From assembly GCA_964406795.1 (NCBI GenBank), contig CAYOTA010000007.1, positions 1 to 64,000 of the forward strand: a stretch of 64,000 bases of DNA. The letters run 5' to 3'. This document shows positions 32,640 to 42,275 of this stretch, one piece after another; the first letter of the stretch is position 1; every line of letters starts with the position of its first letter. Under the pieces are notes generated by a model, which was not told where the DNA came from, did not search any database, and worked only from the letters and a program-made list of their open reading frames with translations. The position numbers and the translations under genes are program-made. The DNA is from JAGORM01 sp964406795. GTDB taxonomy: Bacteria; Patescibacteriota; Microgenomatia; Levybacterales; GWA1-39-11.

Positions 32640-35054
32640 ATGAAAAAATTTCTGCCCGTATTTATAAGTCTTTGTGCTTTTTTATTCCTTATTTTTTTAG
32701 TAAGTTCTCCTACCTTTGCATCAAATGGTGCGCCTACATTGGCACCCACAATCGCAGCTGGCCAGAAATTGGGTACTGATGCAACAGATAGATTTGTGCC
32801 TGATTCCAATGTTACATTCGTTGGGAAAACTGCAAGTAGAGCAGGTGATTTTTTAGACCTAACACTCAGAAATTATGACTGGGCATGTGTGACAAGAAAT
32901 CCAGTAGATAATACCTGTGACAATAGAAACAATCCGCTAGCTGTATTTTGGGCCACTATCAGAAATATTATTTACGCAATTTTGGTAATCGTAGTGTTGG
33001 CCGCAGCCTTTATTATGATTGCAACTCGTGGAAGAAGTTTGACTATCACGCGCTTCATTCCCCGCTTTATACTCATAATTCTTTTAATAACATTTTCATT
33101 TTCACTTGTTCAGTTTTTGTATCAAATTGCAGATATTATTCAGGGGTTTTTCCTGCGTACCGGAGAGGGGGCTGCTAGGCATATTATCTCAACTCGCGAC
33201 CTCATATTTATAGGGTTTGATTACAAAAACTTTACAGGACTCAGGCTCCCGGGTCCGGAAAATGATGAGTCCGCATTTATGACACTTCTTTTAGTACGAC
33301 TTACCGCTGTTACTTATTACGTTATGACAGGAATTTTGATTGTGAGAAAAATTATCTTGTGGTTTTTTATAGTCTTGTCCCCAGTCTTTCCTCTTTTATT
33401 GTTCTTTAAGATTATTAGAAATACAGCCAAAATTTGGATTGGTGAATTTTTCAGATGGCTGTTGTATGGTCCACTTTTTGCAATTTTCTTAAACGGTTTA
33501 GTTGTTTTATGGAGTAGCGGAAGTGAGACGAATCCTGGTATTCCGCTCGGGTTTACTATGGTAGGCGTAGGGGATCCAGGAAAAGTTATTTATCCAACAG
33601 CCGTTAATATTTTGATTGGTGGACCTGGTCAAGCATTAGGTTTTAATAATTCAGTAAATACCCAAGACACATTTGCCTTGTATGTTGTAGCTCTCATCAT
33701 GTTATGGGTTGTTATGATTTTGCCGTTTATTCTGCTTAAGATTTTTCTTGACTTTGCCTCAGGATTGTCCATCCAAAACAACAGAGCATTTAAGCAGATG
33801 TGGAATAAAGTTTCTCCCGTAACGCCTCCTCCGCCGTCTGGCCCACCACCTCCGGCAGGAGCTGGTTTGGCTATGAAAATGCCTTTTGGAGCCTCAAAAA
33901 CTATTACTATGCCGGCTAGTACCTATACCAGTACAGGCTTAGCACGTGAGTTGCCGAGATCTGAAAATATTTCAAGATCAGTTCCAACGATTGCAAGAAT
34001 TCCTGAAAATATGCGTATCTTACAGCAGGCAAACATAACAATTCCAAGACTAACGGATATTGCGCGTTTCGAAAAAACCATCGAAACACGTGACACATCC
34101 AAAATTTCTGAAGTAACGCGCATGACAACTTCTCTGCAAAGAATTTCAAACCCTAGCTCAGTTTCCTCATCTGTTGAAAGAAGCAGGTATCAGCAGGTTA
34201 GAACAGAATTGGTGAAAGAACGCCAGAAGGGTAATGTGCTGGCTACATCTATTTTGAATGCAGCAAATGTTACAAACAACACAAATAATAACACTTCAAG
34301 TTCAAGAGTGGGTGGTTTGCATACTCAGTCAATTCAAAACAATTCATCCACAATAAATAATTCTCAAAGCTCAACTCTTAATAATTCACAGAGTTCTACT
34401 GTTAATAACAGCCAGGTTTCAACAAGTATGTCAACGGGAGTTAAAAATGCATCAACAAATGTAGTAGGAGGCCAAGTTACAAGCGACGGAGTGCCAAAGA
34501 CTGCGATGACAACTCCTTCCGCTGTTCATTTACCCGCAGTAAACAAAGTTCAGCAGGTAAGTATTGAGGATTATGAAGAGGTCAAGAAAATGTGGCTTGA
34601 AACATATGAAACATCCAGTCCTCCAACTGACTTAAATGGTAAAAAATCAACCCGGGATGAATGGATTACCAATGATATGAACAATATTAATCAAGCGGTG
34701 TCACTTTTGAATTCAGTGGATCCAATTAGAGTTAATGAGGGTATGAATATGGTCTCAAATATCCTTCCGTTTTTGATGGTTGGAGGATTTTCAAAAACAG
34801 AGGTTGTTGCCTATCTTAAAGCAAAACTTGAAGCAGGAAAACAAGTAATGTCTTCCGGAACTAATAAAAAAGATGAGGATGACACGCTTCTTGACCGTAA
34901 CACTCACACAACACAAGCAAGTAAGTATATGGAAGCACAACAAGCAGCTGCAATTCCAACTGATACGCCAGGCGCCCCAAGAGAAATGAGTGATGAAATG
35001 TATAAAACTCCTACTGCTATTCAAAATAAGACTGAAGAATCAATTAAAAAATAG
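32640..35054 (+). CDS. VirB6/TrbL-like polytopic membrane protein
   Basis: An 804-aa protein. A signal-like helix (about 5-25) is followed by roughly six membrane segments between residues 100 and 370, with loops such as ATRGRSLTITRFIPR and FFKIIRNTAKIWIGEFFRWL. The C-terminal half (about 380-804) is soluble, with Pro-rich and Ser/Asn-rich low-complexity parts (NNSQSSTLNNSQSSTVNNSQ). The layout fits inner-membrane channel proteins of type IV secretion systems. No VirB4 ATPase is in the window, so the system may be completed elsewhere or use other motors. Confidence 0.82.
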   Translation: MKKFLPVFISLCAFLFLIFLVSSPTFASNGAPTLAPTIAAGQKLGTDATDRFVPDSNVTFVGKTASRAGDFLDLTLRNYDWACVTRNPVDNTCDNRNNPLAVFWATIRNIIYAILVIVVLAAAFIMIATRGRSLTITRFIPRFILIILLITFSFSLVQFLYQIADIIQGFFLRTGEGAARHIISTRDLIFIGFDYKNFTGLRLPGPENDESAFMTLLLVRLTAVTYYVMTGILIVRKIILWFFIVLSPVFPLLLFFKIIRNTAKIWIGEFFRWLLYGPLFAIFLNGLVVLWSSGSETNPGIPLGFTMVGVGDPGKVIYPTAVNILIGGPGQALGFNNSVNTQDTFALYVVALIMLWVVMILPFILLKIFLDFASGLSIQNNRAFKQMWNKVSPVTPPPPSGPPPPAGAGLAMKMPFGASKTITMPASTYTSTGLARELPRSENISRSVPTIARIPENMRILQQANITIPRLTDIARFEKTIETRDTSKISEVTRMTTSLQRISNPSSVSSSVERSRYQQVRTELVKERQKGNVLATSILNAANVTNNTNNNTSSSRVGGLHTQSIQNNSSTINNSQSSTLNNSQSSTVNNSQVSTSMSTGVKNASTNVVGGQVTSDGVPKTAMTTPSAVHLPAVNKVQQVSIEDYEEVKKMWLETYETSSPPTDLNGKKSTRDEWITNDMNNINQAVSLLNSVDPIRVNEGMNMVSNILPFLMVGGFSKTEVVAYLKAKLEAGKQVMSSGTNKKDEDDTLLDRNTHTTQASKYMEAQQAAAIPTDTPGAPREMSDEMYKTPTAIQNKTEESIKK

Positions 35055-35072
35055 ACATACTATCTTTCGTCT

Positions 35073-35101
35073 TGATTAGGTTTTAAAAGTTGCATACAAT
35101 A
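35073..35101 (+). promoter_or_regulatory. Leaderless-type promoter of the Clp ATPase gene
   Basis: TTGATT (35073-35078), 17 bases, TACAAT (35096-35101), and 5 bases to the ATG at 35107. No CIRCE-like repeat is present. Confidence 0.6.
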
Positions 35102-35106
35102 AATAT

Positions 35107-37824
35107 ATGTTCGGAAATTTATTTACTCCAAAAAAAGACGATGTGTTAAATGGTTTACCTCAAGATGCGCCTGTAGTGTCTACTGAATCACAAGAGACTA
35201 TGAGTATGGGGCAGCAGTCGGGTATATCCAGCTCAGATCAGGACATGAATGCCGGAGGAATAGATCCCCAAAAAAGGCAAAGTATGTCAGCTCTTTCCAA
35301 ACTTGATCCTCGATCTTTGCAGGTTTTGCACCATGCTGAGCAAGAAACTAAACGCGTTCAAGCCTCTCAAATTGGCTCTGAACAGCTGCTTTTAGGAATG
35401 TTTTATGACGGTGAGATTTTTCAACTTCTAGAAAGTTTCCAAGTGGATGTGGCAAAGCTGACACAGCAAATTCAAAGCAAAGAAAAACCTGGCGGATTTA
35501 CCGGACAGCCCACCATGAGTACTGCCGTAATTCAGATATTTGATGAGGGTTACAAAAGTGCAAAAAAAAGAGGCGCTTCCTTTGTCTCCCCGGAAGATAT
35601 ATTGGTTGGATTCTTTGCGGATCCCGCAACAACCTCATTTTTAAAAGCATTTGGAATTGAAAAAGGAAAACTGGATGATAAACTTTCCAAAACAACTTCT
35701 TTTGCCCAATCATCTAGAAAATCAGTGTTGGAAAAATATGGAATTGATCTGACTCAGGAGGCAAAAGATGGAAAGCTTGACCCAGTTGTAGGCCGAGACA
35801 AAGAAACAGAGCGTTTAATTCACATTTTATTAAGACGCACAAAAAATAACCCTATTATTATAGGTGAAGCTGGAGTTGGAAAAACGGCTATTGTTGAGGC
35901 ACTTGCACAAAAAATAGTAGAAGGATCAGTTCCTCATGATCTACTAGACAAAAGAATTATTCAGCTTGAATTGTCATCCCTTGTGGCAGGTGCGTCTCAC
36001 AGAGGTGAGTTTGAGGAGCGACTTCAGGATGTAATTCATGAAACCCAGGCTTCAAATGGGAAAATTATTTTGTTTATAGACGAGATACACACGCTCATTG
36101 GCGCTGGAGACACGGGCGGAGCACTTGACGCGTCCAATATCATAAAGCCATATTTGGCCCGTGGACAGCTGCAACTTATCGGAACTACCACTACGGCCGA
36201 ATACAGAAAGCATTTTGAAAAAGATAAGGCATTTGAAAGACGTTTCCAGTCAGTGTTAGTAGATGAACCTGAAGAAGAAGTAGCGCAGCAAATGTTGGAC
36301 GTACTGCGTCCTAAATATGAAAAATTTCACTCTGTAGTTATAACCCCAGAAGCAATTGAGGCAGCAGTTCATTTGTCAAAAAAATATATTGGTGAGCGCT
36401 ATCTTCCGGATAAGGGAGTTGACCTATTGGATGAGGCTGCCGCTGAGGTAAAACTTCAGCACACTGAGGGCAAGCGTGCAGATAATAATGTGGTGAAAGC
36501 TGACATTGAAAAAGTGGTTGCAGCTTGGACCGGAATTCCTATAACCAGACTTACTGAAGATGAAAGTCAAAAACTAATTCATTTGGAAGACACAATTCAC
36601 AAGCGCTTTATAGATCAAGAAGAAGCTGTAGGATCAGTATCTGAGGCTGTAAGACGCGGAAGAATTGGACTCTCGGCCGCCAACAGACCCATTGCGTCAT
36701 TTATTTTCCTAGGCCCTACGGGTGTAGGTAAAACAGAGTTAGCTAAAACGCTTGCTGAAATTTTATTTGGCCGCGATGACTTACTGGTCAGACTTGATAT
36801 GTCTGAATATATGGAAAAGCATGAGGTAGCAAAGCTTATAGGTGCACCTCCTGGGTATGTAGGATATGAGGAGGGTGGACAGTTAACGGAGGCGGTACGT
36901 GCAAAACCCTATTCTATTGTGTTGCTGGATGAAATTGAAAAAGCTCATCCTGATGTGTTTAATATTCTTTTGCAGCTTTTGGAAGATGGTCGCTTAACTG
37001 ACAATAAAGGAAACACAATTTCATTTAAGAACACTATCATAATTGCGACTTCAAACATTGGAAGCTCAGTTATTCAGCAGACATTATTAACACAAGCATC
37101 CAACGGAACGCAAGTAGTATCCCCGGAAGAAGAAGCTAAAAAGTATTCTGAACTGTCAGCAACCCTTATGGAAGAGTTGAGAAAATTCTTTAAACCGGAG
37201 CTGTTAAATCGTTTTGATGACATAGTTATGTTTAAACCCTTACGAATGCGCGATATGGCCCAAATTGCAAAATTGGGAATAGGAAAAACACAAAAATTAC
37301 TGGAAGAGCAAAAAATCCATTTGGAAATAACAGAGAAAGCAATTGGAATATTGGCAAAAGAAGGATACGATCCAGTTTATGGTGCGCGACCTTTAAGACG
37401 CCTTGTCCAGACCGCAATTGAAAATCCCATTGCAGTTCTATTAATCAACAAAACATTTGTGCCGGGGGATATTATTAAAATCGATTATGATGATGCAAAG
37501 TCTGAGTTTACCTTTACAAAAGGTGTACCTGCGGTTGCAGGGCCTCAACCATCTATATCTGAGACAGCACAAAATCCAGTTGTTCAGCCTCAATACGTGA
37601 ATCAAGCACCTCAAGCTTCAGGTGTGTCAGCTAATCCATCAGGTATTGCCCAACCGCAACAGACTCAGCCCATGAATGCTATGCCTCAGCAGCCAGTAGA
37701 TGATCCAAATGCAGGAATTTTGTCACAGATTGCGCAGGAACACACAGTAACACCTATACCATCAGCACCAAATGGTACTGCTCCTCAGCCTGGAGTTGGC
37801 GGAACCATGATGCAACCCGCATAA
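35107..37824 (+). CDS. Clp-family AAA+ ATPase with two nucleotide domains, ClpC/ClpA-like
   Basis: Hexameric unfoldase, 905 aa. A disordered N-terminus (1-60) and Clp N-domain (about 65-205) are followed by D1 with GEAGVGKT (about 253) and FIDEIH (about 322), and D2 with GPTGVGKT (about 536) and VLLDEIEKAHPDVFN. The long coiled-coil M domain of ClpB is absent: DEAAAEVKLQ runs straight into the linker. So it resembles ClpA or a trimmed ClpC rather than a disaggregase. An unusual Gln/Pro-rich tail of about 80 residues ends it. No clpP is in the window. Confidence 0.93.
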   Translation: MFGNLFTPKKDDVLNGLPQDAPVVSTESQETMSMGQQSGISSSDQDMNAGGIDPQKRQSMSALSKLDPRSLQVLHHAEQETKRVQASQIGSEQLLLGMFYDGEIFQLLESFQVDVAKLTQQIQSKEKPGGFTGQPTMSTAVIQIFDEGYKSAKKRGASFVSPEDILVGFFADPATTSFLKAFGIEKGKLDDKLSKTTSFAQSSRKSVLEKYGIDLTQEAKDGKLDPVVGRDKETERLIHILLRRTKNNPIIIGEAGVGKTAIVEALAQKIVEGSVPHDLLDKRIIQLELSSLVAGASHRGEFEERLQDVIHETQASNGKIILFIDEIHTLIGAGDTGGALDASNIIKPYLARGQLQLIGTTTTAEYRKHFEKDKAFERRFQSVLVDEPEEEVAQQMLDVLRPKYEKFHSVVITPEAIEAAVHLSKKYIGERYLPDKGVDLLDEAAAEVKLQHTEGKRADNNVVKADIEKVVAAWTGIPITRLTEDESQKLIHLEDTIHKRFIDQEEAVGSVSEAVRRGRIGLSAANRPIASFIFLGPTGVGKTELAKTLAEILFGRDDLLVRLDMSEYMEKHEVAKLIGAPPGYVGYEEGGQLTEAVRAKPYSIVLLDEIEKAHPDVFNILLQLLEDGRLTDNKGNTISFKNTIIIATSNIGSSVIQQTLLTQASNGTQVVSPEEEAKKYSELSATLMEELRKFFKPELLNRFDDIVMFKPLRMRDMAQIAKLGIGKTQKLLEEQKIHLEITEKAIGILAKEGYDPVYGARPLRRLVQTAIENPIAVLLINKTFVPGDIIKIDYDDAKSEFTFTKGVPAVAGPQPSISETAQNPVVQPQYVNQAPQASGVSANPSGIAQPQQTQPMNAMPQQPVDDPNAGILSQIAQEHTVTPIPSAPNGTAPQPGVGGTMMQPA

Positions 37825-37832
37825 GTATTCCT

Positions 37833-37838
37833 TATAAT
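37833..37838 (+). promoter_or_regulatory. -10 box of the subtilisin-like gene
   Basis: TATAAT lies 8 bases before the ATG at 37847. A GGAGG (37841-37845) sits only one base from that ATG, too close to act as a normal ribosome binding site. Leaderless start is therefore likely; no good -35 box is visible. Confidence 0.4.
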
Positions 37839-37846
37839 AAGGAGGT

Positions 37847-39778
37847 ATGTGGAAAGAAAAGATTTTACCGTTTCTTAAAAAATATTACCCTTTTTTACTC
37901 CTTATTCCCCTTGTAATACTCGCATTGTTTTTTGTTCTTAGAGTGTTTGCACGTGACATAGTGGTAAATCCTGGGGGAAATCCGTTTCCCAAAGGCTCCG
38001 AGTATTCAAATGACCAAATAATTGTGAAGTATAGAAAAGGACAGTCACCTGAAGAACTTAAAAAAGATGGAAGACTGGAACAGGAAAAGTCACTTGCAGA
38101 TACGCTAGTAGCATTAGGTGTGGAGTCTCAGCAAAAACTATTTACCTCAGTGGATGATTTTTTGAAAAACTATTATTTACTGTACTTAAAGCAGGGAACA
38201 AACATTCAAGATTTATATAAGAAATTGTCAGATGTTCCTGAGATAGACTCTATAACACCTGACTATATTTTAAAAACTGATAAGCCTGATAAGGAAACAA
38301 CTAATGTACCCAGTGTGCAGTCACCACCCATCAGTGATGAAGAACCAAACGACCCGTATTTTGTGGACGGGCAGCAATGGGATATGAATTCTATAGATAT
38401 GAAAAAAGCGTGGAATATAAAAAGAGCTGGAGCTGAAACTGTAGTAGCTGTGATCGACACAGGCGTTGATTATAATCATCCTGATTTGGTGGGGAAGGTA
38501 ATAAAGGGAAAAAATTATATTAATAACACAGATGATCCAATGGATGATCATGGGCATGGAACTCATGTAGCAGGGACTATAGGCGCAATTACAAATAACG
38601 GAATTGGTATTAGCAGCGTTTCATGGGGAGCCAAAATATTAGCAATTAAAGCGTGCGATAATAATGGGGATTGTATAACATCAAACGTAGTAAGAGGCAT
38701 ATCATACGCTTTAAGCCAAGGTGTTAAAGTTATTAATATTAGTATTGCGGGGGTTGGGTCATGTACACGCGAAAACTTTTTTGGGGGGGACCGTGTGTAT
38801 GAAGACGTTATAAAAGAGGCAAATAGTAAGGGCGCAATTATGATAGTTGCTGCCGGAAATAATAACCAAGATGCGAAAAACGAAGTTCCTGGTGCATGTG
38901 AAGGTGTTGTAGCGGTTGGAGCCACCAACCAATCAAATGAAAGGTGGGTAAGTAGTGACTCTACGGGATCTAATTTTGGAGACAAAATTGATTTATCGGC
39001 ACCTGGGTCGCCCATTCTTTCAACAAGTGTCCAAAATGGGTACAGCATAAGAAATGGTACGTCTATGGCAGCTCCTCATGTTTCCGGTGTGGCTGCTTTA
39101 TTATTATCATTTAATAAAAATTTGTCATCCAGTGAACTTAAAAAATGTATAGTTGAAAGTGCTGGAAAGATAGAATCTGACCGCTACATTGGTGGGCTTT
39201 TAAATGCGTACAATGCGCTTATGAGGTGTGGTGCAAGTAATCCTCAAAGTATATCTGCGCTAACACCCACATCTATCCCCTCAATTCTTCCAACCGCGCC
39301 AGACGAGATTATTGGAGGTAACAATATAGATAATTATTCTATCTCAGGCACTATATTTATAGATCAGAATAATAATGGTTTGTTTGACAGTTCTGAAAAA
39401 ACTCTGGGTGGAGTGCAGGTACTAGTCTCCCCCACAGACCCTTCAACCAGTATACTTGCCAATCCGCGTGGATTTTATTTTTTTAATGACTTAGGCAGGC
39501 CGGATGATTATTTAGTGTCATTAGTAATTCCAGGAGTAAGCGCAGTTAATCTTCCCACCAGAACTGTTACGTTAAGTAACACAATTAAATCAGCACGTAT
39601 AAATATTCCTGTATCTCCCTTGGCACTTCCCTCCCCTTCCCCGAGGCCTACAAATATGGCTCAAAATGGTGCTCCTTCTCCTACCTCATCTCAAAATGTA
39701 CCGCAAGGTTGCTACTATGATCCTGGATGTTTTAGTAGTAATCAGTCGGTTCAGGCATGCTCTTTTACGTGTGACTGA
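37847..39778 (+). CDS. Subtilisin-like serine protease (S8), membrane-anchored, with SdrD-type B domain
   Basis: An exported protease of 643 aa. A single helix (about 14-33) is followed by a propeptide (about 50-145) with the fervidolysin-type pattern. The catalytic domain shows Asp in VIDTGVDYNHPD (about 203), His in HGHGTHVAGT (about 237), the oxyanion Asn in AAGNNNQ and Ser in NGTSMAAPH (about 405). A Pro/Thr linker leads to a carboxypeptidase-regulatory/SdrD B-like domain (SGTIFIDQNNNGLFDSSEKT). The Cys-rich end has five Cys in the last 30 residues. The next gene encodes a second protease. Confidence 0.93.
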   Translation: MWKEKILPFLKKYYPFLLLIPLVILALFFVLRVFARDIVVNPGGNPFPKGSEYSNDQIIVKYRKGQSPEELKKDGRLEQEKSLADTLVALGVESQQKLFTSVDDFLKNYYLLYLKQGTNIQDLYKKLSDVPEIDSITPDYILKTDKPDKETTNVPSVQSPPISDEEPNDPYFVDGQQWDMNSIDMKKAWNIKRAGAETVVAVIDTGVDYNHPDLVGKVIKGKNYINNTDDPMDDHGHGTHVAGTIGAITNNGIGISSVSWGAKILAIKACDNNGDCITSNVVRGISYALSQGVKVINISIAGVGSCTRENFFGGDRVYEDVIKEANSKGAIMIVAAGNNNQDAKNEVPGACEGVVAVGATNQSNERWVSSDSTGSNFGDKIDLSAPGSPILSTSVQNGYSIRNGTSMAAPHVSGVAALLLSFNKNLSSSELKKCIVESAGKIESDRYIGGLLNAYNALMRCGASNPQSISALTPTSIPSILPTAPDEIIGGNNIDNYSISGTIFIDQNNNGLFDSSEKTLGGVQVLVSPTDPSTSILANPRGFYFFNDLGRPDDYLVSLVIPGVSAVNLPTRTVTLSNTIKSARINIPVSPLALPSPSPRPTNMAQNGAPSPTSSQNVPQGCYYDPGCFSSNQSVQACSFTCD

Positions 39779-39784
39779 TAAAAC

Positions 39785-41314
39785 ATGCATAGATTAGGTA
39801 AAAAATATTTATTCCTTAAAGATCGAAAAGCGTTTATTTTAATTAGCGTGTTTTTGTTTTTAGGTATAGTTGTCTCTACGCTTTTCTTAAGTGCAAAACA
39901 TAGTACTAATGAGCAGGGTACAGCAGATGTTAAAAGTGGAACATGGGAAATAACAGTTGCATATAAAACAGAAACAAAAAAATTAGAACTTAAAAAACTG
40001 CAGCTGCTATCTGAAAAAATTAATTCTGACAGCCGTACTGCATTATTTTCACCGTATACACTTTCTGTGATTGGAAAAAGTAACACAGTGCTTTATTCAT
40101 CTCCGGTATTTATTGCAACAGAATACATATTTAGCATTTATGCCGGCTCGCGGGAATCACCAGGATTTAGCAGTTTTTCACAAGATGTTCCGCCAGTACT
40201 TCCCAGGCCCCCAGCTGAGTTGGAGACTGTGTTATACGCGCCTTTAATTGCAGATTCATCTGAAATGGTAATTAAAAATGACGGAAAACAAGAATTATCT
40301 ATAAATTTGCCGGGTATAACAGGAATCTCTCAAAGCTCAAAAATTGCTCAGTCAGTATGCGGACCTTTACAGGTAGTGTTTATGAGTGACGGTTATACTG
40401 ATTTTCAAAAATTTCATCAAGATGTTGAGAGATTGAAGCAGACATTCTTATCAGCAGATCCGTATACTAAGAAACCAAATATGTTTGACTTCAAGACAGT
40501 GGATAACGCACAAAGTCTTGGTTGCATGCAGAGCCTTGGATGTATTCGTAACCCAGATGTTCCCCGTATTGGTCGGCAAGCGTTTCCTCAGGCATCAAAA
40601 TTTATAGTTATTGCAGATATTTCATATAATAATCCACCTCAGGGAGCCGCACTGGGAGTTATAAATGGGATAGGGGGGAATGTTATGGCTTTTCCAAGAA
40701 GTGCATATGTGCAGGGTCGCGAACTTGTAAATGAGATAGCAGTGCATGAATTTTTGGGTCATGGGGTTGGATTTTTGTACGATAGATACGTAGTAAAAAA
40801 CAACACTCAGAGTGTAAAACGTAACTGTTCCAATAATCCAGCTGGGGAGTCGTTTTGGTCAGCGGCAGGTGTAACCCAAACTTACCCTGGGTGCTTTGCT
40901 GAGTCAAGATTTGCGCCAACCCCAAATGACTGTACGACCCCGGGACATCCAACACTCGTAAGTGGTGGTTCATTAAGTTCAGTTATGAGCGCAGGGGGAT
41001 GTGGAGCAACACAATTTGATACCGTTGAAAAATATTGGATTGAAAACTATATTTTTCCAAAATATTCTAGCTGTAGTGATCCCACTACCACACTACGTCC
41101 TACGATGACAAACAGTCCAAGTGTTTCTCCAACTGGAGTTGTGGTGTGTAATCCGGACGGTGTAGGAGGGATTGATTTTGCTGATTTGCGCCTGGCAAGG
41201 CGTGAAATTGCTGGCATAGCTTCTACCTCACACGCCGCATGTATGACTGGTGGGCAGAGCACAGTATTTGCTGATTTGCGCAAAATACGGCGTATAATTG
41301 CTGGTTTGGAATAG
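39785..41314 (+). CDS. M64-like zinc metallopeptidase with dockerin-like tail
   Basis: A 509-aa exported protein. After an N-terminal helix (about 17-37) and a beta domain, the peptidase domain has SDGYTDFQKFHQDVERL, then the zinc motif HEFLGHGVGF (H321, E322, H326), as in IgA-peptidase M64 relatives. The C-terminal 60 residues hold two dockerin-like repeats: NPDGVGGIDFADLRLARREIAG and, more degenerate, TVFADLRKIRRIIAG. Cys residues around the active site suggest disulfides outside the cell. It starts 6 bases after the subtilisin-like gene and is likely co-transcribed with it. Confidence 0.85.
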   Translation: MHRLGKKYLFLKDRKAFILISVFLFLGIVVSTLFLSAKHSTNEQGTADVKSGTWEITVAYKTETKKLELKKLQLLSEKINSDSRTALFSPYTLSVIGKSNTVLYSSPVFIATEYIFSIYAGSRESPGFSSFSQDVPPVLPRPPAELETVLYAPLIADSSEMVIKNDGKQELSINLPGITGISQSSKIAQSVCGPLQVVFMSDGYTDFQKFHQDVERLKQTFLSADPYTKKPNMFDFKTVDNAQSLGCMQSLGCIRNPDVPRIGRQAFPQASKFIVIADISYNNPPQGAALGVINGIGGNVMAFPRSAYVQGRELVNEIAVHEFLGHGVGFLYDRYVVKNNTQSVKRNCSNNPAGESFWSAAGVTQTYPGCFAESRFAPTPNDCTTPGHPTLVSGGSLSSVMSAGGCGATQFDTVEKYWIENYIFPKYSSCSDPTTTLRPTMTNSPSVSPTGVVVCNPDGVGGIDFADLRLARREIAGIASTSHAACMTGGQSTVFADLRKIRRIIAGLE

Positions 41315-41348
41315 TAATTTTCCGCCCCATTTTTAAGGCTAAATTTGA

Positions 41349-41354
41349 TAAAAT
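41349..41354 (+). promoter_or_regulatory. -10 box of the dnaJ-like gene
   Basis: TAAAAT lies 7 bases before the ATG at 41362, a leaderless arrangement. There is no CIRCE repeat and the -35 region is weak. Confidence 0.4.
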
Positions 41355-41361
41355 ATACAGT

Positions 41362-42228
41362 ATGGCAGCAAAAAAAGATTTTTATGAGACATTGGGTGTT
41401 TCAAAATCCTCAACTCCAGAAGAATTAAAACGAGCCTACAGAAAATTAGCGCTGGAGTATCATCCTGATAAAAATAAAACAAAAGAGGCTGAAGAGAAGT
41501 TTAAAGAAATAAACCAGGCATATGAAGTATTATCTGATCCTCAAAAGCGTACCACATATGATCAAGTTGGTCATGCTGGGTTTGAGGGAGGAGCAGGGGC
41601 TGGCGGCCCATTTGGCGGCCAGGGTGGGCAATATGGTCCATTTACTTACTCGTATTCGAATGGTGGAAACGCGTCCGGATTTGATTTTGGCCAGGGTGGT
41701 GCTGATCCATTTGAAATATTTGAGCAATTCTTTGGGGGTGGATTTGCCAAAAGAAAACCAAGATACAGTATTGCGATAGATTTTCTTGAAGCAGTCAAAG
41801 GGGTTACAAAAAATGTTTCAATTGACGGAAAACCACAAAACATAAAAATTCCGGCAGGAGTGGATAACGGCTCAAGGATACAATTTCCTGAGTATGAGGT
41901 TGTTGTGTCAGTAAGATCCAATAGTAAGTTTCACCGCGAGGGAAATGACATTTTAACTGAAAAGCAAATTTCATTGTCTCTCGCAATTTTAGGGGGTACA
42001 GTAGATGTTGAGACTGTGCATGATACGGTAAAACTTAAAGTATCAGCTGGTACTCAGCCTGATTCGCTCATTCGTATCAAAGGAAAAGGCGTACCGCGCG
42101 TAAGAGGGGGTGGAAGCGGGGATCATTTTGTGCGAATTAAAGTTGTGATTCCTGCAAAAATTTCAGGAAGACAAAAAGAACTAATTGAAGAATTTGATAA
42201 AGAAAGCAAAAAACGCACCTGGTTTTAA
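41362..42228 (+). CDS. DnaJ-like co-chaperone without zinc finger (CbpA type)
   Basis: Stimulates DnaK; 288 aa. The J domain has HPD at residues 34-36, followed by a Gly/Phe-rich region (about 72-125) and two beta-sandwich substrate domains (DFLEAVKGVTKNVSIDG and LGGTVDVETVHDTVKLKV). The four CxxCxGxG zinc repeats of true DnaJ are absent, so it is a class B/CbpA protein. It lies far from hrcA-grpE-dnaK and has no CIRCE site, so its control may be separate. Confidence 0.94.
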   Translation: MAAKKDFYETLGVSKSSTPEELKRAYRKLALEYHPDKNKTKEAEEKFKEINQAYEVLSDPQKRTTYDQVGHAGFEGGAGAGGPFGGQGGQYGPFTYSYSNGGNASGFDFGQGGADPFEIFEQFFGGGFAKRKPRYSIAIDFLEAVKGVTKNVSIDGKPQNIKIPAGVDNGSRIQFPEYEVVVSVRSNSKFHREGNDILTEKQISLSLAILGGTVDVETVHDTVKLKVSAGTQPDSLIRIKGKGVPRVRGGGSGDHFVRIKVVIPAKISGRQKELIEEFDKESKKRTWF

Positions 42229-42261
42229 TCTTCTAAGCTTGATTTACGCGTCACCTCCCTC

Positions 42262-42267
42262 TACACT
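42262..42267 (+). promoter_or_regulatory. -10 box of the small membrane protein gene
   Basis: TACACT lies 8 bases before the ATG at 42276, consistent with a leaderless transcript covering 42276-44968. Confidence 0.35.
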
Positions 42268-42275
42268 ATATCTAT

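Noticed and set aside
35073..35101. CIRCE or CtsR operator before the Clp gene
   Set aside because: No inverted TTAGCACTC or heptad CtsR repeat is present there.
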